The position numbers and the translations under genes were made by a program. Below, in pieces: positions 1-11,957 of a stretch of DNA of 64,000 nt; position 1 is the first letter of the stretch; each line of letters begins with the position of its first letter. The stretch comes from Skeletonema tropicum (taxonomy: Eukaryota; Bacillariophyta; Thalassiosirophyceae; Thalassiosirales; Thalassiosiraceae), in NCBI GenBank assembly GCA_037178625.1, contig CM074140.1, forward strand, positions 1,364,001 to 1,428,000. Direction: 5' to 3'. Below the pieces are notes generated by a model, which saw only the letters and a program-made list of their open reading frames with translations, had not been told where the DNA came from and made no database searches.

Positions 1-209
1 GATGCCAAAGAATTTATCTTTCCCTTTTTAAGAGAAGATTAGGAGGCTGATTGGTCGGAACTAGTTATTCCCTTGGTCGGAATTAGTACGTAAAAATCCA
101 CCGCACCGCCGCTCATCTCATTGATTGTATCAGTGGCTCCATCACAGTCAATAGTATCACAGTGGCATCGTCAAGCCGCGGTTAGTTGACCAAATTATCG
201 ACCATTATT

Positions 210-2828
210 ATGAAGGCAGATAATCTGAGCCCTATACTGCTCAATGAGCCATCACTTCCATCATTTGCCTCCCTACGCGAACGAAATCTAAAAACCCTGT
301 ACGGCGACACAAAAATCAGCGAATACATCAACAATGATAAAAGTCCCAAGGGAAGTGTCGATGAAAAGATTCGACCTCTTGTCAATCTTATCAATCTTCA
401 TCCAGAATTTGTTACATTGAGTTCATGTTCTGGACGTGTGGCCATGTTTGATCCGGCAGGCTCTTGCTGTGATGATCACCAGCTTGAAGGAGGAGGCAGT
501 GTGACTAGAGGCGAATCGATAACAGGAGGCGAAAGCGACAACACTTCTACTACACAACAACAACAACAACCAAAAGAGGTGAAGGGTACAGATATCAGTG
601 GAAAGGGTAGAGGAAAATGGATATTTGTTACTCATGACATACTCCCAGATTTAGGGAAACAAATTATTTCATCTCTAAAACAGGCTGGAGCACAGCGATT
701 ACAACAAACAACCACTACCATGATGGACGACAACTCTCCCATTACATTCAAACACGAACCACCATTACTTCATATAGCTGCCTCATCACTTGCAGCAGGA
801 AAGAAATTACTACACCTTGTCAAATCTACATGTGCAATGCGAGAATCTGGACTGGTGGTCACAGATCAACGTGTGACTGTGGAAGTACGGACGACTGGTA
901 CATTGCTGTGTTTACCTCTCTTAGTACAGTCAGGTTCATTACAGCCCAATGAAGGTTATTTAATGACTTTGGCGGATATGGCCAATCAGCGAATGGAACA
1001 AAATGCGGTATTGCTGGAGAAGTTATTTCGTACAATTCAAAGTGAACTTTTTGAAGAAACAATACACAATCACACTGAAAAAGAAGAAGATGACAACGAG
1101 TTTCACGTTTCATTTGAACCTCTTCCGAGTCTGAATTTGTGGAAATGTGCATCTGTAGCTATTTCGCGACGGAGCCAAAACAACGCAACAAGTAATGATG
1201 TCGACATCCTTGCATTTGGTGGACAGGGAATAGGACCAATAACTACTACCAACAAGGCACCTTCTTGTAAGAGATGGGATGCAATCTTTCGACTATCTAG
1301 AGAAAATGGGACATGGACCAAGAGCTGGGAACATCTATTAATAGCAAGTGAAGTAGACTCAGAAGAAACTACATTGGAAACAAGTGCTGGGTCGTTTGAA
1401 GTAAACCGACACACATTGCTTGGGGCTCGAGAAGGACACACTGCATGTGTCTTGCCACGTATATCCTCTTCTTTCAGCAGTGATGACGGAGTTGTGATCT
1501 TTGGTGGTCGAACAGGAGGACCAACATCGCCATCAAATGATTTGTTCCTCTTTAAACTACAAGATAATGCTGAGGGTGTGATCGGTGCACCAATTGATGT
1601 TCGAGGATCTGCTCCAGTTCCACGTTTTGGTCACTCAATGAATGCCCTGGCACCAAGGAACAGTGATGATATTATTCCTTTACTGGTATTGTCTGGAGGA
1701 TATTCTGGAAAAGCAGCCTTGTCGTGCATTCATATTCTATCACGGTCATTAGACAGCGATACTGGCAAAAGTCATTTCCTTTGGGAACATATAGCTGACA
1801 TGCCGCACCCTAGATGCTATCACACAGCTACGGTACTGCAACTGAATCAGGGCGTTGATGAGCTCTTTGTATTTGGTGGGATGTCTGAACCAGATGATCC
1901 ATTTTCTTCTAGAGGGAAATTCGTATATAAACTGCCAATCCAGAGTAAAGATAGTGCTGCTTCAAACGAGGTTATTATGTCTGAGGAATCTGATCTACCC
2001 GAGTCTATTGGCTCTGCTGCATGTTCCTGTTCCAAGCTACCCGACAAACCAGGTCTGATGCTTCTTTCTGGAGGCGTACAAGATGGAGACAATGGTTACA
2101 TAACAAATGATGAAGCTCCATTTCACATCATAAAGTGGAAGCTGGACAACGATGGGACTGCTCTACGCCCAGAAAGGGTGCGATATTCAATTACTGGTGG
2201 CGAAAGAGAATTAGATTTGGGATCATTAGCCCATCACAACATGTTAAACTTGCCCTGTGGTCGTGGGTACTCAGCTGCGCTTGTTGGTGGCGGTGTTCCG
2301 TCATTTTCCTTTGGGCAATCTTTTGCACGGTAAGACATATCTTTGCAATGAATTGCTGTGACTCGTAATCATTGTTCTTATTTGACTCATACGCAATTGC
2401 TTCATTATAGCTCTTTTGCGGTGAGTATCACTTCAGCAGAAGACAATCGGGAAAGCAACACAGGTGTAGCGACGCAAGGTCCTCAAACAGCAGTCAAGCC
2501 TAAACCGACTCAAACCCAAAACAATAGAATTGTAACAGACGTAATTTATGTCGCTCCAAAAGATGCAAAGGCTGTAAGGTTAGAGCTTGAGAAATTAGGT
2601 TACTTTGATAGTCGCTACAAATTGGTAAAAGTTGAGCTGAGCAATAACGAAGTTGAGAAGAAGGTTGTCATTGGGTTACCAATAACTCAGCATTGTAAGT
2701 CACTCTATCTATCAGAAGGGAAGGAAGGTCTAAGTCAGAGAATGGACAATTTTGTCATAGGATTGGGCGAAGAACAGGTTCCATTCAGTTCTTCTCAAAT
2801 GAGCAAAATGGCTAACAAAGCGAGTTAA
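210..2828 (+). CDS. TYW3: TYW3-kelch protein with a TYW2 N-terminal fragment (wybutosine synthesis), 2 exons
   Basis: Exons 210-2329 and 2411-2828, with an 81-bp GT-AG intron joined in phase 2. The first real ATG is at 210; the open frame reaches further up only through a TTG. The N-terminal part (about residues 1-240) matches TYW3, which methylates a wybutosine precursor at position 37 of tRNA-Phe, with the Ser-Cys-Ser-Gly-Arg segment and the GKGRGKW segment. Kelch-type repeats follow (repeated FGG and SGG strands, about 330-700). Exon 2 opens with a segment resembling the TYW2 N-terminal domain (VIYVAPKDAK, LEKLGYFD) but stops about 140 codons in, so the Met-10-type methyltransferase domain is missing. 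Plants carry a TYW3-kelch-TYW2 fusion, so this looks like a shortened version. A strong GTAAGT at 2695 could be a further donor, but every acceptor I tried gives a stop soon after. Domain assignment is firm; the truncation is an inference. Confidence 0.8.
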
Positions 2829-2829
2829 C

Positions 2830-5800
2830 TCAATCTTTGAACCGAACTGTTCGCGGTTGCCATGCATCTTTGTCATCATCACCAATACATTCTTGAGCAT
2901 TACGCTTCCGCCTTGCTTTCATGTGAACTTGTGGCTGCCTGACAAGTTGACTTCTCTTGAGTAGGAAATGCATTTTTGCATGCATCTCTGGTTGATCTGA
3001 GTTATGACTTTGTCTGGCTTGATTCATTTGATAAATGACTTCCTCTATTGTATCTTTCGCTGTCAATTGCTCAACGTATACTGGGCCTGATGCACCCATC
3101 CGATAGGCTCTCGCGACAACCTGGCTTTCCAATGCCTTGTCGTAGATAGTATCCAAGAAGAACAAATGAGTGACGAATGAAAGGTCGAGGCCCAGAGACC
3201 CTTGCTTTGAAAGTAACATCACAAAGCATTGTGGGTCGTGAATAAATTTTGACAACTCTTGTGATCGCGTGCCGCTGAATGCAAAGTCAGCGACACAAGT
3301 ACCTCCAAACCGTCGAATGAGCCGATTGCCAAAGTATTCATAAATACTCCTGAATTGAGAGAAGACTATTGCTTTCAATGGCCGACGATTGGCCAACTTC
3401 AGGTCACCACGCTTCCCAAAGAGTCGTACTGCTGCCGGCGAAACGGACCCCTGAAAGCTGCTCCGTAGCTCAATGAGCTTGTCGACCACGTATTTGGCCT
3501 TCGACGCGTAGTCGGGTACTTCTTCGGCATATTTGTTGCAGATATAGCATCGCTGCTCTGCATTATCAAAATTGCAGTCAAAATGTTCCTCTCTGCAGAT
3601 TAAACATCTTCCGTCATTGAATTCGCGACTATATTTGCATGCTTCGCCCTTCTTGTGTTTACGGGACCTAACATGGGTTTCATCGACTTCGCGGTCTTCT
3701 ACACCTTCCACCTCTTCCAAATCAACAACTGCATTATTGTTTGGCGACGAAAAAGCCCTTCTCAACGCTCGCTTGCTTTCTCTATCCTTCTTCTCTTCTT
3801 CCAAGTTAGGATTGAACTGAAAGTCAATACCTGGTTGTAATCTTTGAAAATCATCAATATCAAATGGAGTCTCACAAACGGGGCAAGAGGTTGTTTTACT
3901 ATCAATGCACTCAGGGCACACTAAATGACCGCATGGAATGACAAATAGCGTTTGCAATTGGATCCCGCACTGGTTGCATCCAGATAATTCACCATTTGTG
4001 CAACGGTAGATGAAATTGTTGACCAAATTAATCGACGTATCATCGACCTTGTGAACGTCCCTTAGCATTTCCAGAGTTTCAGACCAGTGCACATTCGTGA
4101 TAGACGGGAGAATTTGATAGGAACCACAACAAGATATTCTGAGGTTGGTGAGTGCTTCGCTGGCATATTTTGAGTTTCTAGGATTCAACAGTGAATCTTG
4201 CCACCCGGAGGTCTTCCCCTCCATGCTTGTAGTTATGATATTTGTTCGAACACTAGACACAAGCGTATTATACGTCTTCTTTTCACTCAGACTCAAATTG
4301 ACGCTGGTTGTCGAATATATTGGCGGTGGTAACTCGACAAGATCATTTTTCGTATGCCTTACCATCAAGTAAGATAAGAGATGTTTGAGTCGGTAAAAGG
4401 ACGCCAGATGATCATTTTTCCACCCATTGTTAATGAGACTATTCCAAAGTTTTTCTCTACCAAGCTCCCTGGCAAAGAAGTTATGTTTTATAAAGTTTTG
4501 GAGAAAGAACAAATTCCTAAGCCCCGTTTGCGAAGCAATTTGGTTCGTTGGTGTACCAGTCATCCCCCAACGACGCTGCGCTGTAATCCATGAGCAGAAT
4601 TGAATTGTATTGTTTGGGTTCTTGCCCATCTGTGGTAATCAATATTCAAATAGATTAGAGAGATGCTCCGGTTCTGGCAAATGTGTGCACAAAATATATC
4701 AATCAGATAACTCACAGTATGTCCCTCGTCAACAATTAGTCTTAGCTGTATTGCGGTCGTTCGGGGTAAGAATTGTGAGGAGCTATAATGTAATGCATCT
4801 GATACAAAGTCACACCTTCACTTACCCAATGAACTTTGAGAAGCGGACTCGCCTCTTCCGAAAGATCGTCTCCCCAATATGTCACACCCTTCCTAGATGA
4901 GCGCAACTCATTTTCAAGCGACCCTTGCTTCCAATCAGCTGTAAAACGATTGTATGAAGTAAGAACAATGCAAAATCGGGCCAATATTGATGCTTCAGGC
5001 AATGCCTTTGTGCCGTCGTCAATGAATACAAATGGTCCTTTGTGCAGCGTCTGCTGCAAGTCAAACAATACTGCTGGACTGCTTGCTTCAATATTTCTCT
5101 TCTTCTTTGTATGGTAATAAATGAAACGTTTCGAAGTGTATTGAAAGTCGATATGTGAAACGATTTGCTCTTCCCAATGGTTCAGCAACGGATTCGGAAC
5201 AACGAGCAAAGTCGACGAAGATGCAACTAATGGATCATGAAGCTCTGCTCGTTTCTTTGCTTCCAACATGTTGATCAATGTCTGTGACTCTGAGAGCCGT
5301 ATTCGCGATAAAGCTTTCATTGCCGTGTTGACCTGCTCCGATTTGAACGATTGTAGTATATCTTTGGCATTGTTCATCATACGTTGTGCAGCTCGGTGTA
5401 CATCATTCTCTGGAGGATTGTACGCCATTGCGTTATCAAATACTCGATAGATATCAGCTTCAAACGCTTTGAAGTCTCTACAGTCACCTTCGTTGGCATT
5501 GATGCGTATGTCTTGTAAACAAATCTCGTGACCCTTTTCGATAATATCAAAATAATCTGAACAATCAAACGTGCCAATTGGAGGAATGAAATATCCAGAT
5601 TCATCATCGGATTTGATCAGACGTCTCACAAGATAGAGCAATGCTGGCCGCCGGACGTGTATTGTCAAATAATCAGACTCCCAATAGGAATGAAATATAT
5701 CTTCGTCATCAATACTGTCATCATCTTCGGATGATGCATCCACCGATAGTCCAAGAGAACGTAGAATCAACGATAGTACAGTCACTGTCTTTCCAAGTCC

Positions 5801-6330
5801 AGGTTCATCGCACAGTAGACCTCCACGTGCAGCTTTGGTAGATCTGAGATGCGACGGTAACTGCTTATTCGAATGCTCATTCACAAATAATTGAGTCGTG
5901 GTGTTGATGCTACTTCCACTCAGTGCATCAAATCTATACACTTTGTTGCTCAAGGAATGAGACGATCTTCTCGTACAAAGCTTCACCGATGCCCCACCTG
6001 TAACCGCTCTATGATAATCACCTCCACATACCGACTCACCATCCTGCAACATTGATCCTCCTCCTACCGTCTTTTTATTGTCACTACTACTACTACTGCA
6101 AAGAAGTAAATCTTCCTCAGTCACACACCGACGTTCCCGTATCTCCATCCATTCCAAACTACGTACCTGATGTTGAAATAATTGTAATTTTAATCCAGGC
6201 ACGACTGATTGTAGACTTGTGTACAGCCGACGATTGGTTAATCGGAGTGAGTGGAGGGAACGTGCCTTGAGGTAGGGTGTGATGGATAGTCGAATAATTT
6301 CTTCGGGAAGAATAGTGAGGATTGTTGTAC

Positions 6331-6375
<45 letters not shown>

Positions 6376-7384
6376 GTAATGGTACTGTGTTGTTGGTTGT
6401 TGTTGGTGGTGGTTGTTGACTTGATGGTCCGTTGTGAGCACTACTATCACTTGTAAAGTGTTGACTGGCTCCACTGATTTGATCATATAAATTTTCAACC
6501 GTCAGTTCCAATGGAAAGAATGGTTTTGTTCCTTTTGCTGTTGCTATTATCCTATCATCATCTCTCTTTTGAGTTTGTTGTAGTGTCTTCAATTTTGCAT
6601 CGAGATTGTCCCAATCACATTTAATTATTGATCCAATGAGTTGAAGCGCTGTTGATAGAACCTTCCTACCACTATTACTTGGTTGTTTCTGTTGTTGCTT
6701 GGAATGTACTTTCAGTAAGTCATTAACTTTTATTGGTAGCGAGAATGTAATGAGAAATGATGCACGCATCCTTCTATACTGTTGTTGGGAAGTAGTTGCC
6801 TCTTTCGTTGTGATATTTTCAAATAATTCTGCAGTTGGTAGATTAGTTGGTGCATGAAAAATGATTTGTGCAGTATGCATGGCAAGATAACGGAGATCAT
6901 CACCTGCTGCTGTGGTGCTTTCATCTTCATCAGCAGCTCCTCCTTCATTATACTGTTGCTGATGAACCAGAGATGATTGATGATTGATTTCTATTGCCAA
7001 TCCTGCCAAGAGAGAAGCATCCGATCTTCTACGTCGTTTTATATTCGAGCTGGTTTGTTGTTCCTCTGATAATGATGGATTAGGTTGTTGTGTCGCTGTA
7101 ATAATTTCGGAGAGTACCCCGTTGAAGGGTGATACTGAGTAGACAGGCCGTAACGATGTGGTGTTAGTGTCTCGTCGAAGAACCAACTCATGATGATGAA
7201 GAACATTATCATCTGCTGGAATAAGATCACAGCAATTCTTCGAAGACGGATTTTGATTTTGGAGTTGCACGTTGTGCCAGACACCTGTTTCAGCGGAAGG
7301 CTTATTAACGTTATTATCATTTTCAATCAGAATGACGACCTCGCATTCTTCGAGAAGAACATATCCCACTTCTTGCCGCTGCAT
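2830..7384 (-). CDS. SNF2-family helicase/ATPase with F-box, bromodomain-like insert and RING finger, 3 exons
   Basis: Exons 7384-4826, 4745-4716 and 4629-2830, all joined in phase 0, giving 1462 residues. Order: a low-complexity N-terminus with an Asn run (about 338-351), an F-box (about 355-395), the first SNF2 lobe with Walker A DEPGLGKT (about 526-533), a bromodomain-like insert between motifs I and Ia (about 580-680, with DYFDII, VFDNAMAYNPP and VHRAA), motif Ia (about 725), motif II DEGH encoded by the 30-nt middle exon, motif III MTGTPT, a C3HC4 RING (about 1081-1115), a second Cys-rich patch, and the C-terminal helicase lobe with SKQGSLGLDL and ARAYRMGASG. Rad5/SHPRH-type enzymes also place a RING between the lobes, and plants have F-box SNF2 proteins. 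A chromatin-remodelling or ubiquitin-ligase role is inferred. Its stop lies 1 bp from the convergent TYW3 gene's stop. Confidence 0.88.
4716..4745 (-). other. 30-nt microexon encoding helicase motif II
   Basis: The exon is bounded by an acceptor (CAG ending at 4746) and a donor GTGAGT starting at 4715. It encodes ten residues, LRLIVDEGHT, which is the Walker B/DEGH motif. The flanking introns are 80 bp (4746-4825) and 86 bp (4630-4715), both phase 0, so skipping this exon would keep the frame but remove the catalytic motif. Confidence 0.85.
6330..6374. repeat. Trinucleotide microsatellite (TTG/AAC) inside the SNF2 gene
   Basis: About 14 to 15 uninterrupted triplets, read on the minus strand as AAC/AAT. 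They encode the asparagine run just before the F-box of the SNF2 protein. Length polymorphism between strains is likely. Confidence 0.9.
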
Positions 7385-8143
7385 CGTGTTGTATGAGATG
7401 ATGGTACTTGGTCTGAGCTAGGCATAGTGGTGCCATGCCATTGGCCATTGTCATAATTGTTCATTCGTGATTCGTGAGCGAGCAGCGAGCGTTGATCGTT
7501 GATTTGATGGGTATAAGTACGTATATGATAAGTACACATACGATACTTCTTATCGTAGCGATGCGCGCCAAGGCAGTACGTGGTACTCCGTGGGCCATGG
7601 GCAAGAATTTACGCAATCAGCCCACCAAAATATTTTGAGGTCCAGATTTGCTCGCTCGCGATCATCTCATTGCTCCATGCGAGACAAAACACGCCTACAT
7701 AGAGATTTTGCTAAATAATAGCATTGCAACGTAAGACTTTCACAGGGTAAGGAGCAACTTGTCAGTGTTTGTGATACTCATTGACGTTTCGAGGAGGTAG
7801 GCTGAGAGAATGCTGGATGTCTGTTGGAATTGGGTATGGAGTTGAAATTTGAGAGGATACCCAAATAGATATTTTGTCGATCTTTGGTGGTCGCTAGCAG
7901 CGTTATGTGTTTAGATGGACTATTCATTCACTGAAAAGGATAAGAGAAAGACCGACAAATGAAGCATTGAACAGGGTTATACTTTTTGCACAATCAGAAC
8001 GTTATTGCATTGGATTTCCATGCGTCTTTCACGTCTACCAATTATATGCACACTAATATTATATATTCTGATGTCATCTTTGTCACATATAAATAATAAT
8101 ATCCAAATCCACTTTCAGATAACAAAAACACCCAAATACCATT
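7385..8143. promoter_or_regulatory. Divergent intergenic region, SNF2 gene / GYF gene
   Basis: This 759-bp stretch lies between the ATGs of two divergent genes and presumably holds both promoters and 5' UTRs. I see no convincing ORF, RNA gene or repeat in it; short ORFs are low-complexity or overlap the GYF start in another frame. Confidence 0.5.
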
Positions 8144-11100
8144 ATGAGCTCCAACTCCTCCTCCATGCCACGATTAGGACCAGCCTGGCGATCCTCCGGT
8201 GCAGGTGGATCCGGTCGTGGATTTCAACCACCCCCCGCTGTCCCTGACGATACTACTACTACTGGTACTACTAATACTACACGAGATCGATCCGGTTCTC
8301 ATGCCTCTGGTGGAACGGCTGGTAGTAGTGGTGGTGCTGGTGGTGGTGTGGATAAGAATCGTAATCCTTTTTCCTTGTTGGATGAAGATGAGGATGGTGC
8401 TGCTGCTGGTGCTGGTGCTCCTACTGCATCTTCTTCTTCTTCTGGTGGTGGTGACAAAGGTAGTAGCATCCGTGCTAGTAACAACAATAGCAACAGCAGG
8501 GGACCCCCCGCACCCACCAACGATCGATTTAGTGCATTAAAAAGTACTTCGGAATCATCAACATCCTCATCATCACGTCCCTACAATCGAAGTGCATCTA
8601 GTGGACCTCGTGTTGGTGGACGTAGTCTTGCCGATTTGGCGGCTGGATTATCATCAACATCCGGAGGAGGAGATCGTGATAATCATCATCACCACCACCA
8701 TCATCATCATCGGGATCGTAATAACGATAGTAGTAAACAAATCCATCGTAGTTCCTCGACAGGATTGTATCATCATTCCCGTGGTGGTGATAGTAGGGGG
8801 GGTGGTATTACTTCGGATATGCAACGATCACGTTCGGGAAGTAGTGGTGGTGGTGGTGGTAGTGGTTTGGGTATGATGATGGATTATGAGGATGGTGGTG
8901 CGAAAATTATTCGATTTACAAGAGAAAAATTATTGTCATTACGACCTAGGCCTATGGGGAATGTTGTTGGGTTGCCGGATGTTTTGAAACATTTGGAGGG
9001 GAGTGTGGTTATTTCGAGTGAACCGCAGGATCCAGGTATGTATTGTAATGTTGTGTGAAAAAGAAAGAGAGTTTGATGTGTTTCATATATTGTTTAATAT
9101 GTGTGTTTGTGTGAATTTGGAGCTAACATACAAACGCAAATATTTGTGTTTGAAATTAACACAGTGTGTTGGGATACATTTGACGCGGACGAGATTTGGT
9201 CTCTTGTAGCCCGAGAACGTCGTACTAGTGAACGTGGTCCTCCCCCTTCCAAGGATGAACCTAGGCGGGGAAGTCGCTTGGGGGATGATGAACTTAGAGG
9301 AGGGAGAGAAAGGCGTGGGACTGGGTTTAGCACCGGCGGTGGAGGTGGGCGTTGGCAGCGTGGTATGACAATTCCCGAGAGTGATCGAGGAGGAAGTCGC
9401 TCTAGTCGGAACGATGTCGAGGCTGATAATCCCGATGATCTTTGGGATGATCCTACGACTGGTGGTGGAACTTTGGCGGCAGCTGCTGATTTTAGTGCGT
9501 TTGGTGGATCATTGGAGGACGATCACCCGAGGGGAAAGACTGGTATGGATGCATTCGAACTTACAGATATGTCCAAAGCAGCTGCTGCGTTTGAGGCCGA
9601 GATGGATGATGACAGAAAGGACGATAATGGCAATGGTTCCGGAGCCGAAGACAATCACAACCACTCTGTTGATTCGAGTAGACCGTTGGCAGGTAGCGGA
9701 ACAACGATTCGATCAGGATCTGGAAACGACGTGAGTGTCTTTGAAGATTTTGACGAACCAGCAGCAGATGTTGCCACCGAGGAGGTGCCAATTAAGGGTG
9801 GCAACGAAGCAAATGCAGCCAGTTCTCGGCTGATGCAAATGATCGGTGTTTCAGGAACTGGAGAAGCTTCGAGTGGTGCTGCCGCAGAAGAGACTAAGCC
9901 AGAGCCAACAACCATTGAAAAAGCCGAGGCGGTTCCCAGCAATCCGTGGGGCGCTCCTGCTGTATCTAGTAATCCGTGGGGAGACTCTGGAGGACTCGGG
10001 ACGTTTGGCTCTCAAGCAAACGAAACTGATGCTGCTGCACAACAACGAGAGGAAGAGGCGCGTCGGCGCCAACAGGAAGAAGAGAAGAAACGTTGGGAGG
10101 CAATGCAAGCAAAGCAACAAGCCGATCTACAAGCCCAGCAGCAACAACAACAACAATTGAGGCAGCAGCAACAAGATCAAGTGGAGAATGTTTTGATGGA
10201 GCGTGTGTCCAATATTCTTGAAAATTCTTGGGGCAAATCGGATCTCAACTCAATCCTCTCAACTCTACACGCGGAAGACTCTCGCGTTATTGCTATTCTT
10301 TCTACTATCGATCAACTGCGCGCTCTGATCTCTCGTCATCCTCAGCGAATTCAACTTGGAACTGAAGGAGGTGTGATTATGGCACAACTTCGTCTCAATA
10401 ATCAGCAATGGCAAGTTGCCCAGGCCCAAATTGCGCAAGCCAAGGCTCTTCAGGAGCAGCAGGAACTTCAGCGTCGGCGATTGCAAGAGGAGCAATTGCG
10501 TCAACAGCAAGCCCAGCAAGCTGCACAACAGGAGGCTTTGGCTAGGGCACGAGCGGAGCAGGAGAGGCAAAAGCAGCAGGTAGTGAAAATCGATCCAAAT
10601 GCTCCTTGGTTTTATGCTGATCCGCAGGGTAATATCCAGGGTCCATTTGGCGGAGACGAAATGAAGCAATGGTTAGAAGCAGGTTACTTCAAAGGTGACT
10701 TACCTATTAGCCAGAACAACAGCGGTCCCTTCCGTCCACTTGCGTCTTTCTTTTCTGATCCTAAAACGGCATTCCAGTCAAATCAATCTGGCGAGGACAA
10801 GGCTGCGGCAGAGGCAGAGGCCCGTGCACAAGCAGAGGCTGAAGCAGCTGCTAAAGTACAAGCCGCAAAAGAAGCTGAAGAGAGACGTCGTGTAGAGGAA
10901 GCAGCAAAACTGGCGGCGGAAGAAGAGAAGCGTAAAGCAGCTGAAGCAGCAGAACTTCAGCAGCAAGCTGATCAATCAGCTCAGTTGAAAATGATGCTTG
11001 GCTTAGGAGGAGGCACAACGGGAATTGCTGGGCCGCCTCAACCTGAACCAGAACCAGCTGCAGTTGAGCAACCAACTAAGAAACAACAAAAGAAGAAGGC

Positions 11101-11800
11101 ACAGCAAAAACAACCCGTCGAGGAGAAGAAGGTCGAGAAGGTTGCCCCTGCTCCTGAACCCGCCGCCCCTCCAGCTCCTGCATGGGGTGGTGGCGCAGCA
11201 TCTGTCAGTCGCAAAAAAAGCATGTCCGAGATTCAACAAGAAGAAGCCAAGGAAGCTGCCAGGCGAGCGAAAGAACAAGGAGGTAGACCGTCTGGTGGTG
11301 GCTGGGCCAACATCGCTGCTACTGGTGGAAGTACTGCGTGGGGTGGCGCTGCCGCAGCACCTCCTACAGCAGCTGTTGTAACTCCAATGCCAGTGGTTGC
11401 AGGTGTCACTTCGTCTCAGAAAATCAATGCCAACGCTGCGTGGAATATGAAGCAAGCTGCTGCCGCTTCAGCTCCTTCTGCAGCAACGAAGCAGGCACAA
11501 AAAGCCGCAGCCGTTGATAACTTTGGAGCCAATGGGCAAATGAGTCCTTCAATGGAGAAGTGGTGCAAGGATCAGATGCAAAAACTCAACGGTAGTGACG
11601 ACTTGACTCTGGTTACCTTTTGCATGACGCTTACTGATAGTGATGAGATCAGGCAATACCTTTCTGCTTATCTTGGTTCAACGCCTCAGGTGAATAACTT
11701 TGCTACAGAATTCATTAAACGTAAGGGAGGAGACAACAGCGCGGAATGGGAGAGTGCTGGTGGTCCCAAGAAGGGTCGCAAGAAGAAAGGAGGAAAATAG
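8144..11800 (+). CDS. GYF-domain protein of GIGYF type (translational repression), 2 exons
   Basis: Exons 8144-9035 and 9165-11800, with a 129-bp intron joined in phase 1, giving 1175 residues. The first 250 residues are low complexity (Ser/Gly-rich, with a run of nine His). Around residue 255 there is a segment IIRFTREKLLSLRPRP, which resembles the 4EHP-binding motif of GIGYF proteins (YxREELLxLRP). The middle is Gln/Ala/Glu-rich coiled coil. The GYF domain is at about 773-825 (WFYADPQGNIQGPF, MKQWLEAGYF), a fold that binds Pro-rich peptides. A conserved C-terminal segment (about 1085-1150: WCKDQMQKLNG, LVTFCMTLTDSDEIRQYL) matches the end region of plant and animal GIGYF-like proteins. The likely role is post-transcriptional repression with an eIF4E-like partner, inferred from family. 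Domain identification is secure. Confidence 0.85.
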
Positions 11801-11957
11801 ACGCCGATAATAACCTTTTCACAGGGCAGTGATTCATCATTATTAGATCTTTATTAATATCGAATTTGATTCGTACCGTCGACATCCTAACACATAGACC
11901 CCGTATCACCACAAACACATCATATCTACACAGAAGACATATATTAAGGTAAGTCAC

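Noticed and set aside
186..209. Longer N-terminus of the TYW3 protein
   Set aside because: Needs a TTG start; the first ATG is at 210. The same reasoning shortened the genes at 20870, 24049, 26123, 39409, 41451 and 61168.
2695..2760. A third intron in the TYW3-kelch gene starting at GTAAGT
   Set aside because: All acceptors tried give a stop at once or within about a dozen codons; none restores a TYW2 methyltransferase.
8199..8876. Val/Leu/Ile-rich ORFs overlapping the GYF gene start
   Set aside because: Frame shadows of the Ser/Gly/His-rich repeats in the real reading frame.
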